Source of the DNA: Mycobacterium scrofulaceum
GTDB lineage: Bacteria; Actinomycetota; Actinomycetes; Mycobacteriales; Mycobacteriaceae
Length of the DNA: 64,000 nt
NCBI RefSeq assembly: GCF_002086735.1
Contig: NZ_MVIJ01000004.1
Span: 1 to 64,000, forward strand
Direction: 5' to 3'
The notes beneath the pieces are model-generated. The model had not been told where the DNA came from and made no database searches. It saw only the letters and a list, made by a program, of their open reading frames with translations. Below are positions 6,500 to 14,432 of this stretch, one piece after another; the stretch's first letter is position 1; every line of letters begins with the position of its first letter. The translations under genes and the position numbers were made by a program.

Positions 6500-7330
6500 G
6501 TGGGTGGTCTAGAGGGCAAGGTGGCTTTCATCACCGGGGTCGCGCGTGGGCAGGGCCGCAGCCATGCGGTCCGGTTGGCCCGTGAGGGCGCCGTCATCAT
6601 CGGCATCGATATCTGTGCCGATATCCCGGCGAACGGTTACGCGATGGCCGCTCGCGAGGAGCTTGACGAGACGATCGGCTTGGTGGAGGCCGAGGGCGGC
6701 AAGATGCTCGGGACGGTGGCCGACGTGCGCGACTTCGGTCAGGTGAAGGCGGCGCTGGACGCCGGGGTGGAGCATTTCGGTCGGCTCGACATCGTGTGCG
6801 CCAACGCGGGGATCGCGCCGGTGGCCTTCCGTGAGCTGAGCATCGAGGAGGAGCTGGCGCAGTGGCGGGCCGCGCTCGGGGTCAACCTGGACGGCGCCTA
6901 TCACACGGCGTGGGCGGCCGTCCCGCATCTGCTCGCCGGGCAGCGCGGCGGGGCGATCGTGTTCACCAGTTCGACGGCCGGGCTGCGTGGTTTCGGTGGC
7001 CTGCAGGGAGGCGGGCTGGGGTATGCCGCCTCCAAACACGGCGTGGTGGGGCTGATGCGCGTGCTGGCGAATTCGTTGGCGCCGTTCAACATTCGAGTGA
7101 ACACCGTCCACCCGACGGCGGTGCGCACGATGATGGCCGTCAATCCGGCGATGACGGAGTTTTTGGAAAGCTTCCCGGAAGGCGGGGCGCACCTGCAGAA
7201 TCCGATGCCGGTGGAGATGCTGGAGCCCGAAGACATCAGCGCCGCGATCGCCTACCTCGTCTCGGATGAGGCCAAGTACGTCACCGGGGTGACGTTCCCC
7301 GTGGACGCCGGCTTCTGCAACAAACTGTGA
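6500..7330 (+). CDS. Mycofactocin-coupled SDR family oxidoreductase
   Basis: The product (276 aa) is a short-chain dehydrogenase. The cofactor loop reads TGVARGQGRSHAVRLA, the hallmark of the subfamily whose NAD(H) is non-exchangeable and recycled by mycofactocin. The catalytic residues are present (SS at the Ser position, YAASK for Tyr-x3-Lys). I favour the GTG at 6500, giving MGGLEGKVAFITG in line with paralogues; a TTG at 6455 lies inside the operator. It is the first gene of a three-gene operon and ends with a 4-bp overlap into the next SDR. The role is probably oxidation of a secondary alcohol on the catabolic substrate. Confidence 0.85.
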   Translation: MGGLEGKVAFITGVARGQGRSHAVRLAREGAVIIGIDICADIPANGYAMAAREELDETIGLVEAEGGKMLGTVADVRDFGQVKAALDAGVEHFGRLDIVCANAGIAPVAFRELSIEEELAQWRAALGVNLDGAYHTAWAAVPHLLAGQRGGAIVFTSSTAGLRGFGGLQGGGLGYAASKHGVVGLMRVLANSLAPFNIRVNTVHPTAVRTMMAVNPAMTEFLESFPEGGAHLQNPMPVEMLEPEDISAAIAYLVSDEAKYVTGVTFPVDAGFCNKL

Positions 7331-8157
7331 CCGCCATGACGCACCCTTCGACGACGGGCCGGGTGGCCGGCAAGCGGGTTTTGATCACCGGCGCGGCCCG
7401 CGGGATGGGGCGCAGCCACGCGGTGCGGTTGGCCGAAGAAGGAGCGGACTGCCTGCTGGTCGACATCTGCGACACCCCCGAAGGCTTGGAGTATGCGCTG
7501 GCGACCGAGGACGATCTGCGCCAGACGGCCCAACTCGTCGGTGAGCTGGGCCGGTCGGCCGTCTGCAAGGTCGTGGACGTGCGGGATGTGCAAGCGCTCA
7601 AGGCCGCGGTCGACGAGGGCGCGGCCGAACTCGGCGGTTTGGACGCCGCGGTGGCCAACGCCGGCGTGTTGACGGTGGGCACCTGGGACACCACCACGCC
7701 CGAGCAGTGGCGGCTGGTGGTGGACGTCAACCTGATCGGCGCCTGGAACACGTGTGCGGCGGCGCTGCCGCACGTGCTCGCCGCCGGCGGCGGCAGTCTG
7801 GTCAACATCAGCTCGTCGGCGGGCATCAAGGGCACCCCGCTGCACACGCCCTACACGGCGGCCAAGCACGGAATCGTGGGAATGAGTCTGGCGCTCGCCA
7901 ACGAGCTTGCCGCACAAAATGTCCGGGTCAACACCGTGCACCCCACGGGAGTGCCCACCGGCATGGCACCGCCGTCGATGCACCAGCTGATCGCCGAGAA
8001 GCGACCCGACCTGGGTCCCATCTTCATGAACGCGCTGCCCGTTCTGATGACGGAGGCGGTCGACGTGAGCAACGCGGTGCTGTTCCTGGTGTCCGACGAG
8101 GCCCGGCACGTGACGGGTCTGCAGTTCACCGTCGACGCGGGGGTGACCATCAGATGA
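7327..8157 (+). CDS. Mycofactocin-coupled SDR family oxidoreductase
   Basis: The product (276 aa) is a second SDR in the same operon, started by a GTG that overlaps the previous stop. The TGAARGMGRSHAVRLAEEGA cofactor motif, NAG at NAGVLTVG, Ser in SSSAGIKG and the YTAAK catalytic dyad are all visible. It differs from its neighbour upstream in the substrate loop (TGVPTGMAPPSM onward), so the two probably act on different hydroxyl positions or stereoisomers. The stop codon overlaps the ATG of the following CMD gene. Confidence 0.85.
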   Translation: MTAMTHPSTTGRVAGKRVLITGAARGMGRSHAVRLAEEGADCLLVDICDTPEGLEYALATEDDLRQTAQLVGELGRSAVCKVVDVRDVQALKAAVDEGAAELGGLDAAVANAGVLTVGTWDTTTPEQWRLVVDVNLIGAWNTCAAALPHVLAAGGGSLVNISSSAGIKGTPLHTPYTAAKHGIVGMSLALANELAAQNVRVNTVHPTGVPTGMAPPSMHQLIAEKRPDLGPIFMNALPVLMTEAVDVSNAVLFLVSDEARHVTGLQFTVDAGVTIR

Positions 8158-8960
8158 TGAGTAGCCAGAATCAGCGGCGCGAGCGCGGGATGCGCGCGTT
8201 CGCCGAGGTGATGACCGTCGATGCGCCGGCGGATAGCAGCCCGGCAATCGCCGACGGGCTCATCGATTTTGTGTTCGCCGAGGTATGGACCCGTCCGGGC
8301 CTGAGCCGCCGCGACCGGCGGTTCGTCACGCTGGCGTGTGTCGCCGGCGCCGATGCCACGCCCGCGCTCGAGCAGCACGTCTACGCCGCCCTCAACAGCG
8401 GCGATCTGACCATCACCGAAATGCGGGAAGCGGTACTGCATTTCGCGGTGTATGCCGGATGGCCGAAAGCCTCGCAGTTCAACATGGTGGTCGACGCGCA
8501 GTGGGAACGGATCGCGCGCGAACGCGGCGACAGCGTGCCGCCGCCGGCGCCGTTGCTGCCACTGGCCACCCCGAGCGACCCGGACGCACGCCTGCGCGGG
8601 GGGGAGGCCGCGTTCCGGGAGATCAACTGCCTGCCATTCGCGCCGGCGCGGGACAACCCGTACTCGGGCGCGGGCATTCTCAACTTCGTCTTCGGCGAGA
8701 TGTGGCTGCGGCCCGGGCTGGGAATGAAGGAACGGCGCCTGATCACGTTGGCGTGCGTGGGGTTCCAGGACACCCAATATCCGATCATGTCGCACGTCTA
8801 TGCCGCATTGAAGAGCGGTGACGTCTCGTTCGAGGAAATGGACGAGCTGGCGCTGCATTTCGCCGCGTACTACGGGTGGCCCAAAGGCTCGTATCTCAAC
8901 CAGGTCATCGCCGAGCAGAAGCAACGCGTCCTCGACGAAGCCGGCTCCGCGGTCACTTGA
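8154..8960 (+). CDS. Two-domain carboxymuconolactone-decarboxylase-like protein
   Basis: The product (268 aa) holds two tandem CMD/AhpD-like domains, at about residues 40-120 and 165-250. The repeat can be read directly: FVFAEVWTRPGLSRRDRRFV then LACVAG in the first domain, FVFGEMWLRPGLGMKERRLI then LACVGF in the second, each followed by HVYAAL and a Tyr-Gly/Ala-WPK motif. Neither copy has the CxxC of peroxidase-active AhpD, so a decarboxylase- or isomerase-like role is more likely. The ATG overlaps the SDR stop by 4 bp. Its 3' end overlaps the convergent SDR gene by 8 bp. Confidence 0.8.
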   Translation: MMSSQNQRRERGMRAFAEVMTVDAPADSSPAIADGLIDFVFAEVWTRPGLSRRDRRFVTLACVAGADATPALEQHVYAALNSGDLTITEMREAVLHFAVYAGWPKASQFNMVVDAQWERIARERGDSVPPPAPLLPLATPSDPDARLRGGEAAFREINCLPFAPARDNPYSGAGILNFVFGEMWLRPGLGMKERRLITLACVGFQDTQYPIMSHVYAALKSGDVSFEEMDELALHFAAYYGWPKGSYLNQVIAEQKQRVLDEAGSAVT

Positions 8961-9792
8961 GCATGCTCCCCGCGTCGACGGTGACGGGAAGGCCGGTGAT
9001 GTAACGGGATTCGTCCGACGCCAGGAACAGCACCGCGTTGCTGATGTCCACGGGTTCGACCCACCCGACCGGCAGCACGTGCATGAACTGCGCCGCGACC
9101 TTGAGGTCCTCGGGCCCGGGGTTCTTCAGGTCGGGGCGAAACAGCTTCATCGTTCCCTCGTTCATGAACATCGGCGTGTTCACGTTGGTGGGGTGGACGG
9201 AGTTGACCCGGATGAAGTGCTGGCCCAGCTCGACGGCGAACGTGCGCATCAGGCCGACGACGCCGTGCTTGGCGGCGATGTAGTGGCCGGTGTGCGGGTA
9301 GGCCTTGAGCCCACCAACCGAGCTGGTGAGGATGACCGACCCGCCGTCGCCCTGCGAAATAAGATGTGGCACGCCGGCTTTGACGGTCTTCCAGACGCCG
9401 GAGAGGTTCACGTCGATCATGTCGCGCCAATCCTCTTCGCTGGTCTTGTCGAGCGTCTGGCCGCCGTTGCCGATGCCCGCGTTCGCGCAGATGATGTCCA
9501 GCCGGCCCAGCTGCTCGACGCCGCCGTCCACCGCCGCCTTGAGAGCGTCGTAGTCGCGCACGTCGACCTCGGCCGTCACGACGCGGCGGTCGAGGCCCTT
9601 GATCAGGTCGGCGGTCTCGGCGAGGTCGTCGGGCGTCGACGGCGGAATCTCGCTGCTGCTGCTGATCGGTTGGCAGATGTCGACGGCGATGATGTCCGCG
9701 CCTTCCTGCGCCAGGCGGACGGCGTGACTGCGGCCCTGCCCGCGCGCCGCACCGGTGATGAACGCGACCTTGCCCTCGACCCGTCCGCCCAC
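8953..9792 (-). CDS. Mycofactocin-coupled SDR family oxidoreductase
   Basis: The product (279 aa) is the third SDR of this type within 4 kb. It opens MGGRVEGKVAFITGAARGQG and continues RSHAVRLAQEGADIIAVDIC, matching the mycofactocin-associated subfamily very closely. The NAGIG motif, SSVGGLKAY and the YIAAK dyad complete the active site. It is transcribed alone, convergent with the CMD gene. The 16-bp regulatory sequence at 9857-9872 upstream of it is repeated beside the TetR/P450 pair at 10653, which suggests common control. Confidence 0.88.
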   Translation of the reverse strand: MGGRVEGKVAFITGAARGQGRSHAVRLAQEGADIIAVDICQPISSSSEIPPSTPDDLAETADLIKGLDRRVVTAEVDVRDYDALKAAVDGGVEQLGRLDIICANAGIGNGGQTLDKTSEEDWRDMIDVNLSGVWKTVKAGVPHLISQGDGGSVILTSSVGGLKAYPHTGHYIAAKHGVVGLMRTFAVELGQHFIRVNSVHPTNVNTPMFMNEGTMKLFRPDLKNPGPEDLKVAAQFMHVLPVGWVEPVDISNAVLFLASDESRYITGLPVTVDAGSMLK

Positions 9793-9856
9793 GATTGCAC
9801 CTCACTGTTCCGAGGCGCCGGGTAGTGGCACTGCCCGGCGCGCCTGCACCGCCAAG

Positions 9857-9872
9857 TTGGTCGATCGATCAG
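9857..9872. promoter_or_regulatory. TetR-type operator, copy 1
   Basis: TTGGTCGATCGATCAG lies 65 bp upstream of the SDR gene start. The core TGGTCGATCGATCA is a near-perfect dyad. An identical 16-mer lies at 10653-10668, between the TetR gene (start 10635) and the P450 gene (start 10717). Exact repetition at two promoters flanking one regulator indicates that the regulator binds both. Confidence 0.7.
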
Positions 9873-9975
9873 GAAGCTTGGCATCGATCCGCGCGAGTGT
9901 CAATACGCGTCCGGCCGACGCGTCCGGTGGATCGGTGCCCGCGCCGGCGTCAGCGCGGCGGGGGCACCGCGCGTA

Positions 9976-10635
9976 CTAGTCGCGTGGCGCCGGCGTCGCC
10001 GGAGGCGCTTTCATCAGGTTCAGCCGGCGTTGGACGAACGCCCGCAATTTCTCGTGTCCCTGGGTGACACCGACGGCACTTTCGTTGCAGAGGCTGCGCG
10101 CCGTCTGCGCGATGAGCATGGAGATCGCCACCGGGGGATACGCCTCCAGATCGACGCCGTTCGCGCGGAGCACCATCGTCACGGCCGCCGTCTCGATGTC
10201 GCGGACGCGTTCGGCGTACGCCTTGAGTTCGGCGCCGATTGCCTTGCGGTGATTGGCCAGAGCCATGAACTCGGCGTTGAGGACGGTCAGCGCGGGATCG
10301 CTGTTCAGCTGCCAGAGCGCCGCCAAGGGATCGTCGTCGCCCAGCAGGGCACGCATCCGGGTCAGGGCTGCCTCCGCACCGGCGCGCAGGACCTCCACGA
10401 ACAGGTCGTCCATTGTCGGGAAGTAGTAATAGACCAGGGCCTGCCTGACGCCCGCCTCGGCGGCGACGCGCCGTGACGTGGCCGCCGCATAACCTTCCTC
10501 GCGCATGATGCGGGCGGTCGCCTCGATCAGCTTGCCGCGCGCCCCGGCATCGTCGTTGCTCCGGTTGCGCCGATTCGCCGGCGGCTTCGGCGCGCCCGGG
10601 GTGCTTGACCGGTCTGCGCGGCGCGTGGTAGGCAT
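9976..10635 (-). CDS. TetR-family transcriptional regulator
   Basis: The product (219 aa) has a Pro- and Arg-rich N-terminal tail, then the TetR helix-turn-helix at about residues 33-80 (VAAEAGVRQALVYYYFPTMD) and a helical ligand domain. It diverges from the P450 gene at 10717 and lies beside the SDR gene that ends the previous block. The same 16-bp dyad is present on both sides of it (9857 and 10653). It therefore probably controls a small regulon of itself, the P450 and the SDR at 8953-9792. Confidence 0.85.
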   Translation of the reverse strand: MPTTRRADRSSTPGAPKPPANRRNRSNDDAGARGKLIEATARIMREEGYAAATSRRVAAEAGVRQALVYYYFPTMDDLFVEVLRAGAEAALTRMRALLGDDDPLAALWQLNSDPALTVLNAEFMALANHRKAIGAELKAYAERVRDIETAAVTMVLRANGVDLEAYPPVAISMLIAQTARSLCNESAVGVTQGHEKLRAFVQRRLNLMKAPPATPAPRD

Positions 10636-10652
10636 TGCTGCATCCTAGCAAT

Positions 10653-10668
10653 TTGGTCGATCGATCAG
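10653..10668. promoter_or_regulatory. TetR-type operator, copy 2
   Basis: This is an exact copy of the 16-mer at 9857-9872, placed in the 81-bp region between the divergent TetR and P450 starts. A regulator bound here would cover both promoters. Confidence 0.7.
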
Positions 10669-10716
10669 TTTGCAACGGGGCGCATACGCCCGAGCGGGTG
10701 GGAGAGGATTCGAGCC

Positions 10717-11997
10717 ATGACGGAGCTGGCCGACGTCGACTACTTCACCGATGCCGACATCGTGCAGGATCCCTATTCGTATTGGGATTACTTGCGCGAG
10801 CGGGGGCCGGTATTCCGCGAGCCGCACTATGGGGTGGTGGCGGTCACCGGCTATCAGGAAGTCCTGGCCGCTTTCAAAGATGCCGATTCGTTCTCCGCGG
10901 TCAACGCCATCGGGGGCCCTTTCCCGCCGCTACCGTTTGTTCCCGAGGGCGACGACATCAGCGAGCAGATCGAAGTGCATCGCCACGAGTTCCCGATTTT
11001 CGAGCACATGGTCGTGATGGACCCGCCCGAACACGACAAGGCGCGTTCCCTGTTGGGCAGGCTGCTGACGCCGCGCCGGCTGCAGGAAAACAGGGACTAC
11101 ATCTGGCAATTGGCGGACCGGCAGTTCGACGAGTTCATCGTCAACGGTCGCTGCGAGTTCCTTGGCGACTACGGCAAGCCGTTCGCGACGCTGGCGATTG
11201 CCGACCTGCTCGGCGTTCCGGACGAGGATCGGCCCGAGATCCGCCGCAATCTCGGGGCCGGCAACGCGCCGGGCGCCAGGGTGGGCGCGCTCGATCACGA
11301 GCCGGTGGGCAGCAACCCCTTGCAGTACCTCGATGACCTCTTCAGCGGCTACATCGCCGAGCGGCGACAGCGCCCTCGCGAGGACGTGCTCACCGGCCTG
11401 GCCACCGCCACCTACCCCGATGGTTCGACCCCGCCCCTGTTGGAGGTGGTCCGCCCGGCGACGTTCTTGTTCGCCGCCGGGCAGGAGACCGTGACCAAGC
11501 TGCTCAGCTCGGCGGTCCAGGTCCTCGGTGACCACCCCGAACTACAGGAGCGCCTGCGCGCCAACCGCGATCTCATCGGCCCGTTCATCGAAGAGGCGCT
11601 GCGCATGCAAAGCCCGACCAAGGTGGACTTTCGGCTGGCGCGCAAGACCGCCACGTTGGGCGGTGTGCGCATCCAGGCCGGCACGGTGATCATGCTGTGC
11701 CTGGGGGCGGCCAACCGTGATCCGCGAAAGTTCGATAGTCCGAACGAGTTCCGGGTCGACCGCAAGAACGTGCGCGAGCACATCGCCTTCGGACGCGGTA
11801 TCCACACCTGCGCGGGCGCCCCCCTCGCGCGCGTGGAGGGACAGGTCACCGTCAACCGCCTCCTCGACCGGACACGCGACCTGGTGATCAGCGAGGCCAA
11901 GCACGGGGCGCCCGCCCGTCGCCAGTATCACTACGAGCCCACCTTCCTGCTGCGCGGGCTCACGGAGCTGCACATCGAGTTCACCCCGGCGGACTGA
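10717..11997 (+). CDS. Cytochrome P450
   Basis: The product (426 aa) is a soluble class I P450. Landmarks are the I-helix motif FAAGQETV (proton relay Glu-Thr), the K-helix E-x2-R in EEALRMQSP, and the haem loop FGRGIHTCAGAPLA with Cys365 as thiolate ligand. The N-terminus (VDYFTDADIVQDPYSYWDYL) and the whole layout resemble the P450 at 27831-29108, so the two are paralogues of one family. Electrons would come from a ferredoxin such as those at 32131 or 60149. The substrate is unknown, but a hydrophobic ring compound is likely from context. Confidence 0.9.
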   Translation: MTELADVDYFTDADIVQDPYSYWDYLRERGPVFREPHYGVVAVTGYQEVLAAFKDADSFSAVNAIGGPFPPLPFVPEGDDISEQIEVHRHEFPIFEHMVVMDPPEHDKARSLLGRLLTPRRLQENRDYIWQLADRQFDEFIVNGRCEFLGDYGKPFATLAIADLLGVPDEDRPEIRRNLGAGNAPGARVGALDHEPVGSNPLQYLDDLFSGYIAERRQRPREDVLTGLATATYPDGSTPPLLEVVRPATFLFAAGQETVTKLLSSAVQVLGDHPELQERLRANRDLIGPFIEEALRMQSPTKVDFRLARKTATLGGVRIQAGTVIMLCLGAANRDPRKFDSPNEFRVDRKNVREHIAFGRGIHTCAGAPLARVEGQVTVNRLLDRTRDLVISEAKHGAPARRQYHYEPTFLLRGLTELHIEFTPAD

Positions 11998-12010
11998 CGA
12001 GCGTTGCTCG
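11998..12010. terminator. Short hairpin between convergent genes
   Basis: CGAGC-GTT-GCTCG forms a 5-bp stem directly after the P450 stop and before the end of the convergent hydrolase gene. It has no U-tract. It could serve as a weak intrinsic terminator of the type seen in mycobacteria. Confidence 0.35.
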
Positions 12011-12019
12011 CGGCGGGAG

Positions 12020-13729
12020 CTATTCGAGGACCGGAAGCAGTAACCGCGACGACGAGCGCACCGTGTTCAGGCTCGAGGTGCCGACGCTGGCATGCCGGAA
12101 GTTCATGATCGCCGGCGTCGACGCGTCCTGGTCGTCGCTGGTGAGCGTCAGCCTAATGCGGTGGCCGGCTTTGAACCGGCGGGCGTTGGGCACCAACGGG
12201 ATTCGATACTCGACGTCTTCGCCCAGCGGCACGGCTTGCGGGGTCCGGCAGGGCAGCACCGGCGCGCCGGGCCGACTGGCCGCTTCGTCGACCTCGCGCA
12301 AGCTGGCGCGCAACCAGCCCGCGGTCACGGCGGTCTCCTCCCCGTCGGGCGCCACGTCGTGCAGCGAAGCCATCCATGCGGTGTCGATCGCCGTCGCCGA
12401 GGCAACTAGCCGCAGCTCGATGTCGCCGACCACATCGACGTCCTGGCTCAGCGGCGCGCTGGTCCAGGCCAGCATCGACGGCGGGTCGATCGAGCTGGCC
12501 TTGACCCGGCCCAGGCCGGCTCCCAACACCATGAATTCGCGCCCGCCCGGCTGCCCTTCCTCGGCGTCCAAGACACCGTCGGCGCGCAGCGCCAGCTCGC
12601 GGTGTCGGGCTTGCGCCGGTGGCCAGGAGTCGGCGGTTCGCCACTCGTCGGTGCCGGGCAGGAAGTAGCGGATCGGTGGCCCGTCGGTGATGCCCGTGTC
12701 GCGGCCCTTGAGCCAATGGTCGTACCAGGCCAGCGCCTCGGTGTGCATGCTTTCCCACGGCCACGTCAGCCCGTACTCGCCAAGCATCCCCATCCGTACA
12801 CAGGCGTTGTGGGACAGCCCCTTCCAGGTGGCGAACGTCGACGGCAGGTGTAACGGCACGTTCTGCCAGTCGCACCCGAGGTAGACCGGGATGTCGATCT
12901 CCTTGAGCAGCGGCACCAGGTTTCGCTCGTCCCACCAGGCGTCACGCGTCGGGTGGTTGACCGCCGCCTCCTGCCACAATTCGTCCCACGGGTGGGGGTT
13001 GTGCGGCAGCTTGAGCAGTTGGCGCAGCATGGTGACCGCCGCCTCGCCGTTCATGGTCTCGAATTTCTTGTGCACGCCGGGGCTGTGCAGCACGCGCCGC
13101 GCCAGCCCCACCGGCTTGCTGCGCCATAGCTTGTCGCTGCGGTCGGAGGTCAGGCCCATCATCGCGAGAAATGGTGTGATGAAAGACGAACTCAACAGCC
13201 CGTGGTGGTTGGCGCCCTCGTACAGGTCGCTGGTCACGGCCAGGGGAAAGATCGCTTTGAGGTGCGGCGGCCGCTCGACGGCCGCCTCGAGCTGGGTCAT
13301 CGCGAAGTAGCTGATGCCGATCATGCCGACGTTTCCGTCGCACCACGGCTGCGCCGCGGTCCACTCGACCAGGTCGTGCACATCCCGGCGTTCCTGCGCG
13401 TTGAAGAAGTTGAAGCGGCCCTCGGAGCCGCAGGTGCCGCGGAGGTTGGCGATGACGTGCACGTACCCGCGCGGCACCCAGAAGTCCGTGCGGCCGGCCT
13501 CGATGAATCCCGCGGGGGCGCCGAGGTCTTGCATCTGCCGCGGGTAGGGCGAGGCGGCCAGCAGCGCCGGGAAGCGCCCGTCGGCGTCCGGCCGGTGAAC
13601 ATCGGCCAAAAGCGTTGTGCCGTCGCGCATCGTGACCGTGGTGTTGATGTCGGTGCGCGAGGCATACTGCGGCTCACTGAGGTTCCGGTATGGCCGGCCG
13701 GTGGTCTGTGGGCCGTTGAGCGTCGTCAT
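12020..13729 (-). CDS. CocE/NonD-family serine hydrolase
   Basis: The product (569 aa) belongs to the X-Pro dipeptidyl-peptidase/CocE class. The N-terminal alpha/beta-hydrolase domain has MRDGTTLLADVHRP, the oxyanion segment SPYPR and the nucleophile motif GISYFA (Ser of G-x-S-x2). The C-terminal jelly-roll domain starts near residue 330 (PIRYFLPGTDEWR) and ends in GHRIRLTLTS. Such enzymes cleave esters or acyl bonds of small molecules. It diverges from a TetR gene over a 61-bp region full of inverted repeats, so it is probably that regulator's target. Confidence 0.85.
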   Translation of the reverse strand: MTTLNGPQTTGRPYRNLSEPQYASRTDINTTVTMRDGTTLLADVHRPDADGRFPALLAASPYPRQMQDLGAPAGFIEAGRTDFWVPRGYVHVIANLRGTCGSEGRFNFFNAQERRDVHDLVEWTAAQPWCDGNVGMIGISYFAMTQLEAAVERPPHLKAIFPLAVTSDLYEGANHHGLLSSSFITPFLAMMGLTSDRSDKLWRSKPVGLARRVLHSPGVHKKFETMNGEAAVTMLRQLLKLPHNPHPWDELWQEAAVNHPTRDAWWDERNLVPLLKEIDIPVYLGCDWQNVPLHLPSTFATWKGLSHNACVRMGMLGEYGLTWPWESMHTEALAWYDHWLKGRDTGITDGPPIRYFLPGTDEWRTADSWPPAQARHRELALRADGVLDAEEGQPGGREFMVLGAGLGRVKASSIDPPSMLAWTSAPLSQDVDVVGDIELRLVASATAIDTAWMASLHDVAPDGEETAVTAGWLRASLREVDEAASRPGAPVLPCRTPQAVPLGEDVEYRIPLVPNARRFKAGHRIRLTLTSDDQDASTPAIMNFRHASVGTSSLNTVRSSSRLLLPVLE

Positions 13730-13730
13730 A

Positions 13731-13760
13731 GTTTCACGCTATGTTGAAACTAGTCTCAAC
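13731..13760. promoter_or_regulatory. Operator between CocE-like and TetR genes
   Basis: The best dyad is GTTGAAAC-TA-GTCTCAAC at 13743-13760 (18 bp, one mismatched pair). GTTTCA at 13731-13736 also pairs with TGAAAC at 13745-13750, giving an overlapping site. Both are in the 61 bp between the divergent starts 13729 and 13791. They are the likely binding sites of the TetR protein encoded at 13791. Confidence 0.6.
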
Positions 13761-13790
13761 GCAAGATGAAACTTCCGGTATGGTGAGCTC

Positions 13791-14390
13791 GTGCCGAAGC
13801 GACCGATCGCCCCCGGACCGCGCGACGAACGCGGCGTCCTGGCGGCGCGCATTCTGGCCGCCGCCCGCGACCAATTCGCCGAACATGGCTGGGCCGGCAC
13901 GGCGATTCGCGCGGTCGCCCGGACCGCGGGCGTCGACCCGGCCCTCATCTATCACTACTTCGGCTCCAAGGAGGGGTTGCTCGACGCCGCCACGACTCCG
14001 CCGCAGAAGTGGCTGGACGCGGTGGCCGAGACGTGGGCGACGCCCACGGCCGACCTGGGCCGGCAGTTGATCCGCACCGTGCTGGACACCTGGACGGACG
14101 AGGAGGTCGGTCCGATCCTGCGCGCGGTGGTGCTGACGGCCGCTCACGAGGACAAGACCCGAGAGAAACTGCGGCTGATCGTGGAGCGCGGGCTGATCGG
14201 CGGTTCCACCTTGGGGGAAGACGAGGGCGAGCGACTGCGGCGCAGCGGGCTGATCGCCACCCAGCTGATCGGCTTCGCCTTGTTGCGCTACGTCTGGAAG
14301 ATCGAGCCGATCGCCTCGATGCCGGAGGACGAGCTGGTATCGGCGATCGGGCCGAACCTGCAGCGGTACGCCGAGGGCGACATCTCCTAG
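13791..14390 (+). CDS. TetR-family transcriptional regulator
   Basis: The product (199 aa, GTG start) has the TetR DNA-binding domain at about residues 18-65 (AIRAVARTAGVDPALIYHYF) and a C-terminal domain of the Rv1353c/TetR C-terminal class (LIATQLIGFALLRYVWKIEP). It faces away from the CocE-like hydrolase gene across an operator-rich 61-bp region and probably represses it. The next gene on this strand, the VanX-like dipeptidase, follows after 42 bp and might be co-transcribed. Confidence 0.85.
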   Translation: MPKRPIAPGPRDERGVLAARILAAARDQFAEHGWAGTAIRAVARTAGVDPALIYHYFGSKEGLLDAATTPPQKWLDAVAETWATPTADLGRQLIRTVLDTWTDEEVGPILRAVVLTAAHEDKTREKLRLIVERGLIGGSTLGEDEGERLRRSGLIATQLIGFALLRYVWKIEPIASMPEDELVSAIGPNLQRYAEGDIS

Positions 14391-14432
14391 GAGCTAACGC
14401 AAGCCGGGGGGAGCAGCGGCGACAATGGCCGG

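Noticed and set aside
7252..8247. 331-residue minus-strand frame opposite the SDR genes
   Set aside because: Typical antisense shadow of high-GC coding DNA, rich in Arg/His/Val with no motif, opposite two well-supported SDR genes.
11998..12010. Strong intrinsic terminator
   Set aside because: The stem is only 5 bp with no U-tract; listed as a weak hairpin only.
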